From: Pyrenopolyporus hunteri
Lineage: Eukaryota > Ascomycota > Sordariomycetes > Xylariales > Hypoxylaceae
DNA: 64,000 nt
Reading direction: 5' to 3'
Assembly: GCA_902806595.1 (NCBI GenBank)
Contig: CADCXC010000046.1
Location: 372,001-436,000 of the forward strand
Under the pieces are notes generated by a model. The model did not search any database. It was not told the origin of the DNA and was given only the letters and a program-made list of their open reading frames with translations. The position numbers and the translations under genes were made by a program. Shown here one piece after another: positions 12,064 through 23,226 of the stretch. The first letter of the stretch is position 1, and each line of letters begins with the position of its first letter.

Positions 12064-12147
12064 AGGTACCGTACCTTAGGTACCTAGTACCTAATATACC
12101 TACCTAAGTACCTACCTATATACATAGGTAGGTACCTAGGTACCTAT
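12064..12147. repeat. Palindromic TACC/GGTA tetranucleotide array
   Basis: Interspersed GGTACC, CCTAGG, TACCTACC and GGTAGGTA units, many forming perfect palindromes, in the MSH2/TRM10 divergent promoter. One of many such arrays in the window. Confidence 0.8.
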
Positions 12148-12384
12148 AGCGTTTGCTTGCGCCTGGACCACCCCCCTGAACTCTTTCCCCTGCCGCGGGG
12201 TTACGGGGGTCGCTTTCCGCAGTTGCGAGTTGCACCCGCCAACAAAAATGAGAGTACTTAGGCTGTACAATACAAGTGGTACTATTTACACCCGTAAAAA
12301 AGTTTTCGTCTATTCCACTACTTCACAAACTTCCACGTCCTTCACGCATCGCCGTCGGTTGGTGCGGTTGGTGCGCCAGGCACC

Positions 12385-13764
12385 ATGGCAGATCCTGTGG
12401 AGGCCACCAAGGCGGATGAAAACAGGTCAGAAATACACGCCGCCGCCGACCCCGAGACCCAATCGCATGAAAACTCAGATCGCAGAGCAGAACACGACCC
12501 CTCTACAACCATTATTAAACCCAACTGTGAAAAGCGAGGAGTAAAGCGACGTTCCCCCGATGATGACGACGGCGATATCCGAGAGTCCCACGATAACGAT
12601 GACGACTCGAAAGATGCCGCTGCCGGGACCGAAGCGCCCAAGCTATCCAAGAACCAGATGCGCAAGTTGAAGCGACTGAAGATGTGGGAAGAGAAGAAGA
12701 AGGAGAAGAAGTCCATACGCAGGGAGAAACGCCACGAAAAGCAGGAAAGAAAACGATTAGAGAAAGAGGCCGAGATTGCTACCGCCGCTGCTGAGGGAAG
12801 AGATCCTGTATTCCAGGAACCGCCCAGGCGACAGCCCAAATCCGTGACCAAGGTGCCTATTACCGTCATAATCGACTGCCAGTTCGAGAAATATATGATG
12901 GAGAAGGAATTGGTTTCGTTAGGGAATCAGGTCACTCGGTGCTATTCCGATAACAGAAACGCTCGGTTCCCTGTCCATATGTTTATCAGCTCCTACGGCG
13001 GCCACATGAAGGAGAGGCACGAGACCATCCTCCAGAATCAACACAAGCACTGGAAGAACGTTCACTTTGTAGAAGGCGACTTCATCGAAGCCGCCGCCGA
13101 GGCCAAGAAGCTGATGGCGGGCCCAGCGGGCGGCCAAGTGACCGATCTGCTCGCAAAAGGCGGCGAGGGTGATTCTATCTCTCTGTGCGAGGCCAATCGC
13201 GACGCCAAGAAGAAGCAGAAGGCTGCTCCAGTTCCGGAACCCGAAGCTGACGACGTCGACAAATCCATTGTCTATCTCACCGCCGATTCGCCCTATACTC
13301 TCGACCGCCTAGAGCCTAATACCTGCTACGTCGTCGGCGGTATAATCGACAAGAACCGTGAAAAGGGCCTGTGCTACAAGGTTGCGCGAAGCAAAAAAGT
13401 CCGGACGGCAAAGTTGCCCATCGGCGAATTTATGGTGATGCAGAGCCGTCACGTCCTTGCTACTAATCATGTCATGGAAATCATACTCCAGTGGCTAGAA
13501 ACAGGCGACTGGGGAACCGCCTTCATGAAGGTCATCCCTACACGAAAGGGGGGGAAGTTAAAGGAAGACGGAAATACTCCTGACGCGGGTCCGGAGGAGT
13601 CAACCGAAGTCATAAAAGACAGAAAAGAGCCTCAGGATGGCATCCAAGTAGGAGGAGACACCTCCAAAGATGGACTTCAAAACAATTCGCTTGGTCAACA
13701 ACGGTGTTCGGCCCCGCCGATCGAGCAAGAGGCAGAAGCACCTGTTGGCAATGCCCCCAGCTGA
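12385..13764 (+). CDS. trm10: tRNA (guanine(9)-N1)-methyltransferase TRM10
   Basis: SPOUT-class methyltransferase that uses S-adenosylmethionine to methylate N1 of G9 in tRNAs. Intronless, 459 aa. An acidic, disordered N-terminus is followed by a Lys/Arg-rich stretch around residues 90-135 (MRKLKRLKMWEEKKK), the usual tRNA-binding extension. The SPOUT fold lies at roughly 150-390, with VIIDCQFEKYM, the SYGGHMKER region, DSPYTLDRLEPNTCYVVGGIIDKN and CYKVARSKKVRTAKLPIGEF, followed by ILQWLETGDW. These are the characteristic Trm10 blocks. A fungus-specific polar tail of ~70 residues ends the protein. It may share its upstream region with MSH2. Confidence 0.96.
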   Translation: MADPVEATKADENRSEIHAAADPETQSHENSDRRAEHDPSTTIIKPNCEKRGVKRRSPDDDDGDIRESHDNDDDSKDAAAGTEAPKLSKNQMRKLKRLKMWEEKKKEKKSIRREKRHEKQERKRLEKEAEIATAAAEGRDPVFQEPPRRQPKSVTKVPITVIIDCQFEKYMMEKELVSLGNQVTRCYSDNRNARFPVHMFISSYGGHMKERHETILQNQHKHWKNVHFVEGDFIEAAAEAKKLMAGPAGGQVTDLLAKGGEGDSISLCEANRDAKKKQKAAPVPEPEADDVDKSIVYLTADSPYTLDRLEPNTCYVVGGIIDKNREKGLCYKVARSKKVRTAKLPIGEFMVMQSRHVLATNHVMEIILQWLETGDWGTAFMKVIPTRKGGKLKEDGNTPDAGPEESTEVIKDRKEPQDGIQVGGDTSKDGLQNNSLGQQRCSAPPIEQEAEAPVGNAPS

Positions 13765-14483
13765 TCAAAACAGCTTTAGCCCTACTGACGGTTCTTCTGT
13801 CTTCGGCATATCAATTTATCGGTCCTCAACCACCACACCTTGTCTTTCTTGGCCATTCCTGCTGCAACTAGGGCAACTGCTACGTTACTGGGCGGGTGTC
13901 CGCCTCCAGCAAACAGGTTCTAGTGAATATTAAGCAGCAACTTATCGTAGCAGTGACACCTCGCCTCTTATCAGCTCACCCTCCCGTCATAAGCGCAGTG
14001 TGAACCCTCAGAGATTGATCAGGTAAAAAGGCTATGGATGGTACGTTACTATCTCGTAGTTCTTAAGGCATCTTCCAACGGGGTACTCAGATTCCCATTT
14101 ACGGGGTGACATAGTTTCGAAGTCTTCCAACAGAGGACCAAGGACGAAGAATCCAAGGGCAACCCGCCACGTGCCAAAGCGTTGTCTCAACTTTCTAATA
14201 TTAGGGGTTTTCCTTTTTAGTGTCTCCTCCCTGGCGCGCACAGCACTATAAAAATATACGGCGAGAATTCGGAAGAAAGAATAATCTCGTTCCGGTTCTA
14301 GGAGTCGTGGCAGACAACTATATAACACGTCAGAATACTCTTCCAGAGCACAAGGGTCATATTGGCGTCAAGGGGAGCCGGAGTCATACTGTTTAATACG
14401 TTCCATACGTCGAAGATACCGGGTGGCGCTATCCATTTATTTAGATGCTAGAGGCATTGTGCTTTTCAATTAGAGGGCTCATG
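13765..14483. other. Intergenic, TRM10 to membrane protein
   Basis: 3' flanks of two convergent genes. A 98-codon minus-strand frame (14032-14328) has no recognisable feature and is not called. Confidence 0.55.
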
Positions 14484-15758
14484 TCAGTTTTTCATGCCCA
14501 ACCCCGAACCCCTGAATGGCGAGCCTTCAAGCTCCACCGGCGTACAAGCCTGTGCTACGACCGCACTGCCCTGTAGCTCACCATGGCGCTGGGATATATA
14601 GAACGGGTTGGCCCGGCTCCCCAGCTGCGTATCCTGAAGCTCGGGTGTCACGCCTTCGCCCAATTCAACTCTAGGCGCGTCACGCTGGCTTTTCTCTATA
14701 AATGTATTATGCAACTGATCGCCACTACTCAGACCCGTATCCCCAGACCCAACCCTCCTTCGCCGGCGAATACAGGCAAAATAAAAAATCGCCACTAGAA
14801 ACACCAGCAATACTACCGCGCCGACGCAGACCCCGGCGACAGCCGCCCCTGACAGGCTGATGGGGCTGCTTGAAACATTTTCGATGTGCTGGTCGGGATC
14901 GTCAGGCCAAACGGTTGCGTTGCTAGTAGAATAACCCGATGAAGCCATCGATGGTGTTAATATGGTAGATTTAATGGATGTTATGGGTGCTGTTGATACA
15001 GTTGATACTGTCCGCGTCGTTGATGCCGTTGAAGACTCCGGTCCCGTCGTCACAGTTACAGGTGACAATCCCATAAGAGCCCTAAATGACTCAGCCACCG
15101 GCGCGGGAAAATACGTCAGGTCAGATTCCTCCCATATAATGTTGATAGGCTCTTCGATGGCCACAACCGCCGAACCTATGGTGGTTGTTGAAGACATATC
15201 ATCCTCGGTCACCGCCGGGTCCCTTATAGTAGCGACAACAGGAGGCACTAGCCCAGAGAAACATTCTGGGTATTCGCTAAATCGCTCGCGGTACGATAAC
15301 TTCGCCATACTTTTTCCCTTAACAGGTCAGTGAATCCATTCTTAGGTATACGAACTCACCATACCGAGAAGGAGGGTGTGATTTAGTCGCCTTTACTCAG
15401 GACCAAGGCTAGACACTTACGTGCTACAACAATAACCCACGTACCACGAGGACCGCCCGCCCTTCTCGACGGTCACATCGATATATTTAAATTCCTGGCC
15501 GGTAGGGCATACACCCGGTCTATACGCCCTGTTGCGGCCCTCAAATGGCTGGCAGGCGATCGGGTACTCCGTATTATAGTTGCGGTCCTTCCATACCGTC
15601 CCATCGGTCTCGGTGTCATAGACCCAGCTGTTTCTACAGCTTTCCGGAGGAGTAAACGTGGTAAGTAGCGGGACCAGATCCCCAAGACTGTCAGACAACG
15701 GGCCCTCGACCGTTGTCGTAGTTCCGGGAGGCCTTGTGACGCTCATGGTGATGCACAA
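14484..15758 (-). CDS. Single-pass membrane protein with Cys-rich N-terminal region, unknown function
   Basis: I do not recognise a named family, but the layout is common in filamentous ascomycetes: a Cys-containing outer region, a Ser/Thr-rich stalk, one membrane span and a basic cytoplasmic tail. Exon 1 is 15421-15758 (about 112 residues with CRNSWVYD, ACQPFEGRN, GVCPTGQEF and GYCC). The donor is GTAAGT at 15420. Exon 2 ends at 14484; its acceptor is uncertain, either 15309 (poor AAAAG, giving 387 aa) or 15276 (good TTTAG, giving 376 aa). Exon 2 holds a Ser/Thr-rich stalk with NVS sites, a span of about 23 residues (AGVCVGAVVLLVFLVAIFYFA) followed by IRRRRR, and a soluble tail of ~85 residues. 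There is no clear N-terminal signal peptide, so the span may act as signal anchor. The two ATGs at the start are equally possible. Confidence 0.75.
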
Positions 15759-16412
15759 CCCGCTCCACGGCTTTCGGGCTTCGAGACTCTAAGAGTATTT
15801 CACCCCTTCGAGAGTACCGAGGAGGGGTTTTCTCTCTCTTATCTATTATGTTTGCTAGTGGCCAGGTACCCAACCGAGTATCCTCTCGGTTCCGCTTAGC
15901 CCTCATACTCAGCGCAGGGTATCCTGGGACCTCGCATCACGGTTTGCTATTCGATTAATATTCGGTCCGGTGCACCGGGACGATCTAAGCCGCAAAGATC
16001 CGAACCACCAAACCCATCGCACATCCGCATCCCTTGCCTGTTAGTCTGCCCAGGCTTATTTGGTGGGCGGCTAATATTTTCGTTGCTTCGGAGTCACTTC
16101 TATAGATGCCAGGCGGCGGTCTATTAATCTTGAGGGGAGCGTTGGGGGAGTAGAGACCCCATCCTAGGGAGATCCGGACAGGAGCCATGCATAGTCAAAA
16201 CGTCGGAACATAGGTAATTTATGTCAAGTACCTATATAATCCATTACCGCCTTACCTGCGCAGCTCCAGATCCTAAAGACGAGGAGTTATTCGTTCATTC
16301 TCACTACAAGAGGCGCATTCTCGGGAACCCTTTTATTCAACACACTCTACCGTACGTCGCCGTCTTAGCGCCCACTAAGATTATGAAAGCCAAAAGAAAA
16401 AACCAATACCTA
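15759..16412. other. Intergenic, membrane protein promoter and kinase 3' flank
   Basis: No supported gene and no notable repeat. Reading frames here are shadows or short random frames. Confidence 0.55.
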
Positions 16413-18058
16413 TCAATTTTTAGGACCAATGCCAATTTGCCCCAAGAGCGCCCTGAGATAATCGCTATATGGGCTCTGCCCGTTCCAAATGGTTTCCATC
16501 CATTTGTCAAAGTGGTCTGGACTAAGTTCTGGAACCACCGCGCTGGTTATCAAATCTCTTCTCCCAAAGAAGGCCAACATCGAGCCCGCCGAAGCACGAT
16601 GCACAGGATCCCAGATGACCATGGGCAGTAGATTCGACAGAAACCCACTAGACATACCACAATACAGAATGCCCTTTCGGATATCGACGTGGTCTATCGC
16701 TACCTCGAGCACATATCGAAATAAAAGCTTATCGGTCACCCACAACATAGTGACAAACAAAGACCAGACGTCCATCTTAGACGTCTGCGTCGCAGATTGA
16801 TCGAGCACTTCTGGCGCTATGTATATTATGGTGCCATTTGCGGTCTTCGCCACCTTCTCATCATTTGCTAGGCCAAAGTCCGCTAGTTGGAAAATATATT
16901 CCCCTCGATGATTGGTGTCGTAGAGAATATTTTCCGGCTTGACGTCTCGATGGATGAGCTCATTGGCGGCAAGATAATCGAGTGCGGAGAGTGTTTGCAT
17001 GAGCACAGTGGTTACAAACCCTCTAGAGGGCGGTTCACCACTGCTCAGTATCAAGCTCTCCAGATTTCCCTTTTTGATAGGCATAAATATCTCTATATTT
17101 CCTCCTTCCCAACCTTGCGACCCTAGAAACTCCACGATGTGAGGCTGGAGACTCCCGTCAGCCGAACACGTCCGCATCTGTTAGGTTGGTGGGGAGAGGT
17201 GCGTATGGAAACTTACATGATTCATTTCCGAAAGAAAGCGTATCTCGCGGTCCCGCGTCTTTTGTACTCGAGTTATCCAAGCCGGTTGATTTGGATCGGA
17301 GGGAGGGTGAAGTCGCTTAACAGCCATGAGACCTCCGGAAAACGCATCAATCGTCTTCCATACCATCCCAAATGCACCCATGCCCAGTTCAACTATAGGA
17401 TAATGCACTATATCATCGTCCCCCTCCCTGTCCGCTTGGTTTCGAAACCCATAGATAAAGTCCCTCCGTATACTCAGAGAAGCCCCTTCTATTCTCTTTC
17501 GTACGATGCGATACGACTCATCGGGGTCCAGGTTCCATACAAACCGGAATCTCGCCGCATTCTTCTTTTTACCCAGAGAGAGTACAGTATTATAATTTCT
17601 CACCACAGCAACCCGGCGGCGTCTGTCGGGGACGGATAAGACAGATACTTGGGATGTGGCATCCTGGAAAACTCGGGTCTCTCCCATGGACCTGTCCTAT
17701 AAATTTCATAATCAGTTATTACGCCTCGGAGGCATGTTTACTGTAAGCCAAAAATCCCGAAGCCACTCACTTCGACCAACACAACACCTGTTGCGTAGTT
17801 GAAAACAAAAGCGCATTGCATATCGTCAATGTCATTGCCTGGGATGTAGACATCTGACATCTCACGATCACTACCCATTGTTGCGATTGTGAGTATTTTA
17901 TTAGGGTCCTTGGTATTGGTAAAGGCCCCAAAGTTCAGGTGGCTCTCGCCATGATTCGTCGATGAAAACGCAGCATTGTACTTGTGCGATATTGCCTTTT
18001 CAGCCCGAGAATTGAGAGGCGCCAGAGAAAATATTAATTCTGCGGGGTCGAAAGCCAT
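16413..18058 (-). CDS. Serine/threonine protein kinase with FHA-like N-terminus
   Basis: Exons 17771-18058, 17217-17696 and 16413-17144 join to 499 aa. The kinase core is complete: glycine loop GMGAFG (201-206), VAIK-type Lys223 in MAVKRL, HRD motif IHRDVKPEN (Asp323), DFG at 345-347 and an APE motif (IAPEVL). It should therefore be catalytically able. The first ~155 residues resemble a forkhead-associated domain: MSDVYIPG, MQCAFVFNYATGVVLVEDRS and MGET. This gives the same order as Rad53/Cds1-type kinases, though the FHA signature is weak and the C-terminal half is short and divergent. The second intron is set by homology: joining 17217 to 17144 produces EMNHPHIVEFLG, the classic subdomain IV sequence, while a nearer acceptor at 17178 would give an implausible 39-nt intron. 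This looks like one of the expanded fungus-specific FHA-kinases rather than a core checkpoint kinase. Confidence 0.88.
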
Positions 18059-18592
18059 GGTTGGAAATCGGTGCCTATTACTGGCTTTGGGTATCCGGAG
18101 GGTGGTTTGCTAGTTGGTTAATTTACAAGAGAAGAGTTTGAACTGATTCTCAATGTAGGAAGTGCGTCTGTCCGTCTCTCTCCCTCTCCAGCAGCTATTA
18201 TTTAGGAAAATATTAGTATTGCCGATTTCCCTTGAGCAGTGTCAAAAGCATATCATGGAACAAATAAACAGAGGTCCCATTTACTCCTTTCGTCGGTAGA
18301 GTAATAAAGGCCATAGACGAACACAGGCATACGGACAAAGAAGGCCGGACCCCGATACTTTTCAAGAGCCGCTTTGGAAAGGTCCATTGTGAACCGACCG
18401 GATCAGGAATGACGAATTATAATTCATTGACTAGGTTTATATGGAAATCACCGAATTTCCTTGGAGGGTGAAGACCACAATTCGCTTTATAGCACATATT
18501 TGATAGATCCCAGTCTGAGTACTTTGAGCGATTCGATTTCGGCCCAGCCATCACTTAATCATATCCACCAATTTACAGTATAATTTTACAAA
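18059..18592. other. Divergent promoter between FHA-kinase and WKHE protein
   Basis: 534 bases, AT-rich, with no repeat or reading frame of note. Serves as upstream region for both flanking genes. Confidence 0.55.
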
Positions 18593-19529
18593 ATGGCCAA
18601 CAACAATGAGGCTATCAGCAGCAAGGAGTTGCAGCGGAGCTGGCATACCAACTCCCTTCCCCAGAAGCAGTTTGAAGACCAAGTGCTCGAAGAAATGGAC
18701 CACATCTGGGAGTCGGATCCTCAAGCAACGGGGCGAACAGATAAAGTTTGGCACATTAATGGTGGGATCCGCGGTGGCCCATTATACGCTCAGGCCGTAG
18801 TAGAAGTGAAGGCCCAGTGGATCGAGCAAGGGATATGGGTGGACAAATGGGAATATCAGAATGGTCCTGGGCCATTAGACTCATGGAAGCATGAAGGCCC
18901 ATTACCGTACGATACCGTCCTTCTAGGAAACGCACGAGAGGAGAGATCTTATGCTAATTAAGCGCAGAATTATGTTCTTGGACACGCCAAACGAGGATAA
19001 ACAGGGAGTTCGGTTTCGCCCAAAGTGGAAGGCGGAGATCCTGCGTCAATACCAGGCGTCATACCCGATTAACCAATTCCTCTATCAGGTGAAGAACGAG
19101 AGCGACAGACTCACAGCGCAGAACGATAAGAACCCCACCGTAACCGGCGACAATATTAATACCAAAGCTTACGACATCGTCCGTGCTCGCTGGATCGGAA
19201 GGCACATCTGGGACGAGGAATGGGGAACCTTGCCGGGCATGGCTTGGAAGCACGAGAAGCCGGTGGTTGACTTCACATCGGGCTCCGAATCGGAGGCTGA
19301 AGCGGACAGCTTCTATTCGGCTAATAGAGCCGCCGCCGAGGCACGAAGGGAGAAGAAGGGCGCTCGGGCAGGGCCAGCTCTGGAAAACACAAAAATAAAG
19401 AGGGTGAAACTAGATCTGGATCCTAACCGCGGCAAAGGCATTGCTGCTGGCCTACGATCTGCCAAACCACGGGGAAAAGCTATGAAAACTAAGGCTGCGC
19501 GACAGCGACATGTTAGGGCTGCTCGCTAA
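18593..19529 (+). CDS. Protein with two copies of a Trp-rich WKHE module and basic tail, unknown function
   Basis: Two overlapping frames become one gene of 291 aa when a 62-nt intron is removed: exons 18593-18906 and 18968-19529, donor GTACGA, branch GCTAAT, acceptor GCGCAG, phase preserved. The protein contains an internal duplication. Residues ~74-103 read KAQWIEQGIWVDKW ... SWKHEGP, and residues ~178-203 read RARWIGRHIWDEEW ... AWKHEKP. The shared pattern is (K/R)A.WI..(G/H)IW...W...(G/L)..WKHE.P. Each copy is preceded by a ~50-residue helical-looking region. The C-terminal ~90 residues are low-complexity, with an acidic Ser stretch then Lys/Arg-rich segments (KIKRVKLDL, KPRGKAMKTKAARQRH) suggesting nuclear or nucleic-acid binding. 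No domain name can be given. Confidence 0.8.
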
Positions 19530-20830
19530 TCCCCGTTGACTACTTAAGATATATACAAAGGCGTCTAAGATGGTTAGTAATATACTGGGTTTTTTTCCCA
19601 TGATCCTTTGCAGTTGTCCGGGTTCGACACTTTTAGTTCTAGGTAGGTATGTACTGAAGCCTCTAGAGACATTCTACCGGGACTTTGATAAGGGTGAGAC
19701 GTCAGTCATGATTTTTCAACGTATACGTAGACGCGTCTTTATAACGTTATAAGGGGCTGGTGTGGGTCAAGAAGAAGAGAATATGATTAAAGCTGAATTT
19801 TAGATAGTCGAGGTCAATAAAGTCAAAATATATTGTTAGATGCTCTAAGTTGGTGACACGAGCGAATGTTAGTAAATGGCTATGCCGCATAGAATTGATA
19901 GTGACCCCCGGATGGACTACTTCTCCCCAAGGGTTATATTTCTACCAATCTGTCCGATACAAAGTGCCTCATATTCGTGCTCTTCGTATGAAATTCAAGT
20001 ATTCGATGTTAGCCTCCCCTAGCAAACTCGTAGTTGTCACATGATAATATGAGCTTCTGCTTCTATATCAGCACCGGCGGCGCCCGAGGCTGCTGGAAGG
20101 AATATGCGACGTGCAAGTAAACATTAGACATTCCGTACGACCCAGAGCCGCATCGCGTAGACATACTTACCTTAGGTAAGTGGGATTTACGTAACGGCCT
20201 CCCCTGAGCACCCTGTCTCGTACCAACCCTCGAACGCATGCAGCCCCGAATCGGAAATCGAAGAATAGAGCTCGGTTCGGGAGCTCGGTCACTTCGGAAG
20301 GGGCCCTGGACGTTCCCCTTTCTAGCCTACGCTCCCGAGGCGTGCCGGTTGTGGGTTATGGTTGGCTTGTGGGCATGCAGGCGAGTATGGTTGTATGCTG
20401 TGAGCTATTTTAGGACACACGATGTGGTATGGAGGCAATATATAATATATCTTATCTAGGTTGGGTAAGTTCAGTCTACGCTACTCCGCCATTCGTAGCC
20501 GGGAGACGAAGCTCATCACAGTGTGGAGCTCGTGTTCGCTCCTCTCCGCGGGGACGGCGGATGGCGGATGGCGGGTGGCGCGTCGCGGCAGGCAGGGTTT
20601 TGGCGCACCGGCTAATTTGGATCCTGCTCGCCTTTTCCCACCGGTGAGCGAGCGAGCGGTTCCCAGGACTGAGAGCACGTTTCCCTGCATAAAATCTATT
20701 ATACATAGTAGCTGCGAGGTAAGCCGTCTCCTCTCCTAAACCCGTTTCCTCGCGATGGAGCAGTATTTCCGGGATAAAGAGAGGTTGGCGTGATGAGAAA
20801 TCGAGGGACGGCAATGGACGCTACTTAAAG

Positions 20831-20862
20831 CCAGAGCCAGAGCCAGGGCCAGGGCCCAGGGC
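20831..20862. repeat. CCAGAG/CCAGGG hexanucleotide tract
   Basis: Five imperfect tandem hexamers, intergenic, ending in a GC-rich stretch. Seen directly. Confidence 0.8.
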
Positions 20863-23196
20863 GCGCTCGCTTAAAAGACAGCTAACTATCGTGCAAACTG
20901 TCCCGTGTTCTATGAATAGCATCGTGAGATGCATCGGCTATGCGTGAACGAATGTTCAAGATATTGCTATTGTCGCCGCATCTCGAGAGCGGAGCTAGGG
21001 GCCCGCACTGCCGGGCGTTCACGAATGCAACTTGTTGAATGGCTTGAAAAGTGCCGGTTGTCCTCCGAATGCAAGATATAAGCTTAACGAGGGGAGTGGG
21101 AGGGGTTGCGGATTTGGTGCTAAGTAAATAACAATACCGGAAACGCCGCTACGGGTGGATATGTAGGTGTCTTCTTATTAAGGGACAGCAGAGGGGTTTC
21201 GAACGCGTGTATAGCTAACCCCTGGGTCCTCAATATGTATGTGCAATGCCTGATAGTGCTACCAGGCGGGCGAGTATATAATATGATCCGTGAATTACAA
21301 GGTTATGTCACCCATCTAAGCGACGTATGTACCGTCCTCAGCTTAATATCGTAAGAATAAGGAGTTGTAGGGGGGTTGGAAGAAAATGGCCAACTTGGAG
21401 CTGACGGCGGAATTGGTGGCTTCAACGGAGAAATCGGGATTTTATCTTACTTATTATTCCTATTTTCCTTTCTAGGCAGACCACGAGGCATCGTACCATG
21501 AATGAGGGTATCGAAGATTGCCCCGGATGACGGATCTGGATTAGTAGATCTCTGGATCTCGACCATGAAATCAGATCGGGGTGTAGCGATTGGACCACCT
21601 ATCGAGTTGAAGCCACGGAACGCGGGTGAGAGAAATCATTTCTCAGTCTTACTGCAGCTCTGTATGTAGTGAGCAAGTGAAGTGGAAAGGGGACCGGGGG
21701 GGACTGTCGATGAAGTCAAGGCTCGCTTATCACACACACCTGGCTTTCTTCGCTTCGGCCTGTCCAAATAATACGTAGTATCTCACCAGGAAGAGCAAAA
21801 GCAACCCGACTGGCCAGTTTTTGCACCTTTGCACTGTCGCGCGCCTGTTAGTTGCATATGCCTCTCCCATAAATGGTTAAGAAATGGGTTGGCAATTTAA
21901 ATAAGCATTTCCGAAAGCCCCAAGCCGCCCGCCGTCTCTTCTCACCCCCCTAGCTGCAGTAACTCCGCTCGCGGGTTCCCCCCCCCCTAACCCTCTCTGA
22001 ACCAAGGCACAGGTAGGCCGAGACAGCGCTTATAGTAGCCCAGGATTGGGTTGCTGTTCTGTGCTGTTCTGTGCGGTGCGGTGCTGTGCGGCAAATATGT
22101 GAGTCCTGTTAAACCAGTGTCGCGATTTTCGAGCTTATCGCGGTATTGGCTGTCGATCATTTGCGCTTTTCGGGCCCGCGAGAGATCTTGGCGGCCAGGG
22201 TAGGGAGCGGTTGTTTTTCCCGATCGCCGCCCTCTACCTATTTTCTATTTTACTTCCTTACCGTCGCTTTTATCGCCTCCATACCTGGGATGAAGCTGAC
22301 GGGCTAAACCGCCTCTTTTTCGAGGAGTAAAACAGACAGAAGCAAAATCCAGGCTTACCCGTGTCTCGAACCGGGTATCCCGATGCCTCCGGAATGTTGG
22401 CGAATGTAAGACACCAACTGCATAAAGACTGATGCCTCTAACCTTGGGATGACCCCATTTCGACCGCGTTGCAATATTGTTAAGCTTCACGAAGGTAACC
22501 CTTTAATGTATGCTCGTCGTATCTCCGACTGTTCCTTCTGATATTAATGATGCATCATATTCCTCGAACCACAGGCCGAAAGTTTGGTAAGCTTGACTAA
22601 TGGAGGTACGTATATGCCCTTGGCGAGGGCGACGGATCGATCCTTGATGGCGTCCGCTGTTTACTTGCATCGTGGGTGGTACGAAGCCATATAAGTCATG
22701 GTATCGAAAGCTAGCTACCGTAGTTCCGGCCGGACGTCCCAAAGGACGCCAAAGACCACGTTCCTGGACCCAAGACACTGGCGCTCTTGATCTGGTTCTT
22801 GGGGACTTGGCTGGTAAGCACGGGATATGATTGTCTCCGAACACGACGACGGGACGGCACAAACCGCCTTTTTCTTTTCACCTGGAATACCAGAAGGAGG
22901 TATTCTGTAGCGAAAAGGCGACGGCCTCGCTGTATGGACTGAAAACTAACTCATCTAAGGTGGGCAGTCAGCTCCGTGCTTGTCCTGTTTTAATTTGATC
23001 GTAGCGTTTACAGGTCTCCGCCAGAATAGTGGCTCCATGAACGAATGTCGCGAAGCTAGCCCCTTGTCTTTCTTTTCTGATTTAGCTATCTCTACGAAGT
23101 ACGACGTCCACATTAGTACAGCAACAGCTGAAAAATTAATGATTGGCTGAATAGGCACCTACCTATGCAAAGAACGTAACCTACACACTCGGTGCG

Positions 23197-23226
23197 TACC
23201 TACCTACCTACCTACCTACCTACCTA
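23197..23226. repeat. (TACC)7 microsatellite
   Basis: Seven uninterrupted TACC units followed by TATG; the longest pure copy of the tetranucleotide that recurs through the intergenic DNA of this window. Confidence 0.9.

Larger units (their letters stand above)
11706..12384. other. Divergent promoter region, MSH2 / TRM10
   Basis: 679 bases between two divergent starts. It contains the ACGCGAC cluster at 11966-12015 and a dense palindromic TACC/GGTA array at about 12064-12147. No gene supported. Confidence 0.65.

Noticed and set aside
14032..14328. 98-codon minus-strand frame downstream of TRM10
   Set aside because: Starts without context, no recognisable domain; kept as intergenic.
15759..16188. 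Small minus-strand frames upstream of the membrane protein
   Set aside because: No motif, no splice link to the gene, composition typical of non-coding DNA.
17178..17216. 39-nt intron in the FHA-kinase gene (acceptor at 17178)
   Set aside because: Too short for this genome and inserts 11 residues in subdomain IV; the acceptor at 17145 gives a 72-nt intron and the expected HPHIVEFLG.
22330..22430. Possible tRNA on the minus strand (GGTTCGAGAC-like T-arm)
   Set aside because: T-stem does not pair with a 7-nt loop and no A-box/D-arm or anticodon arm could be placed.
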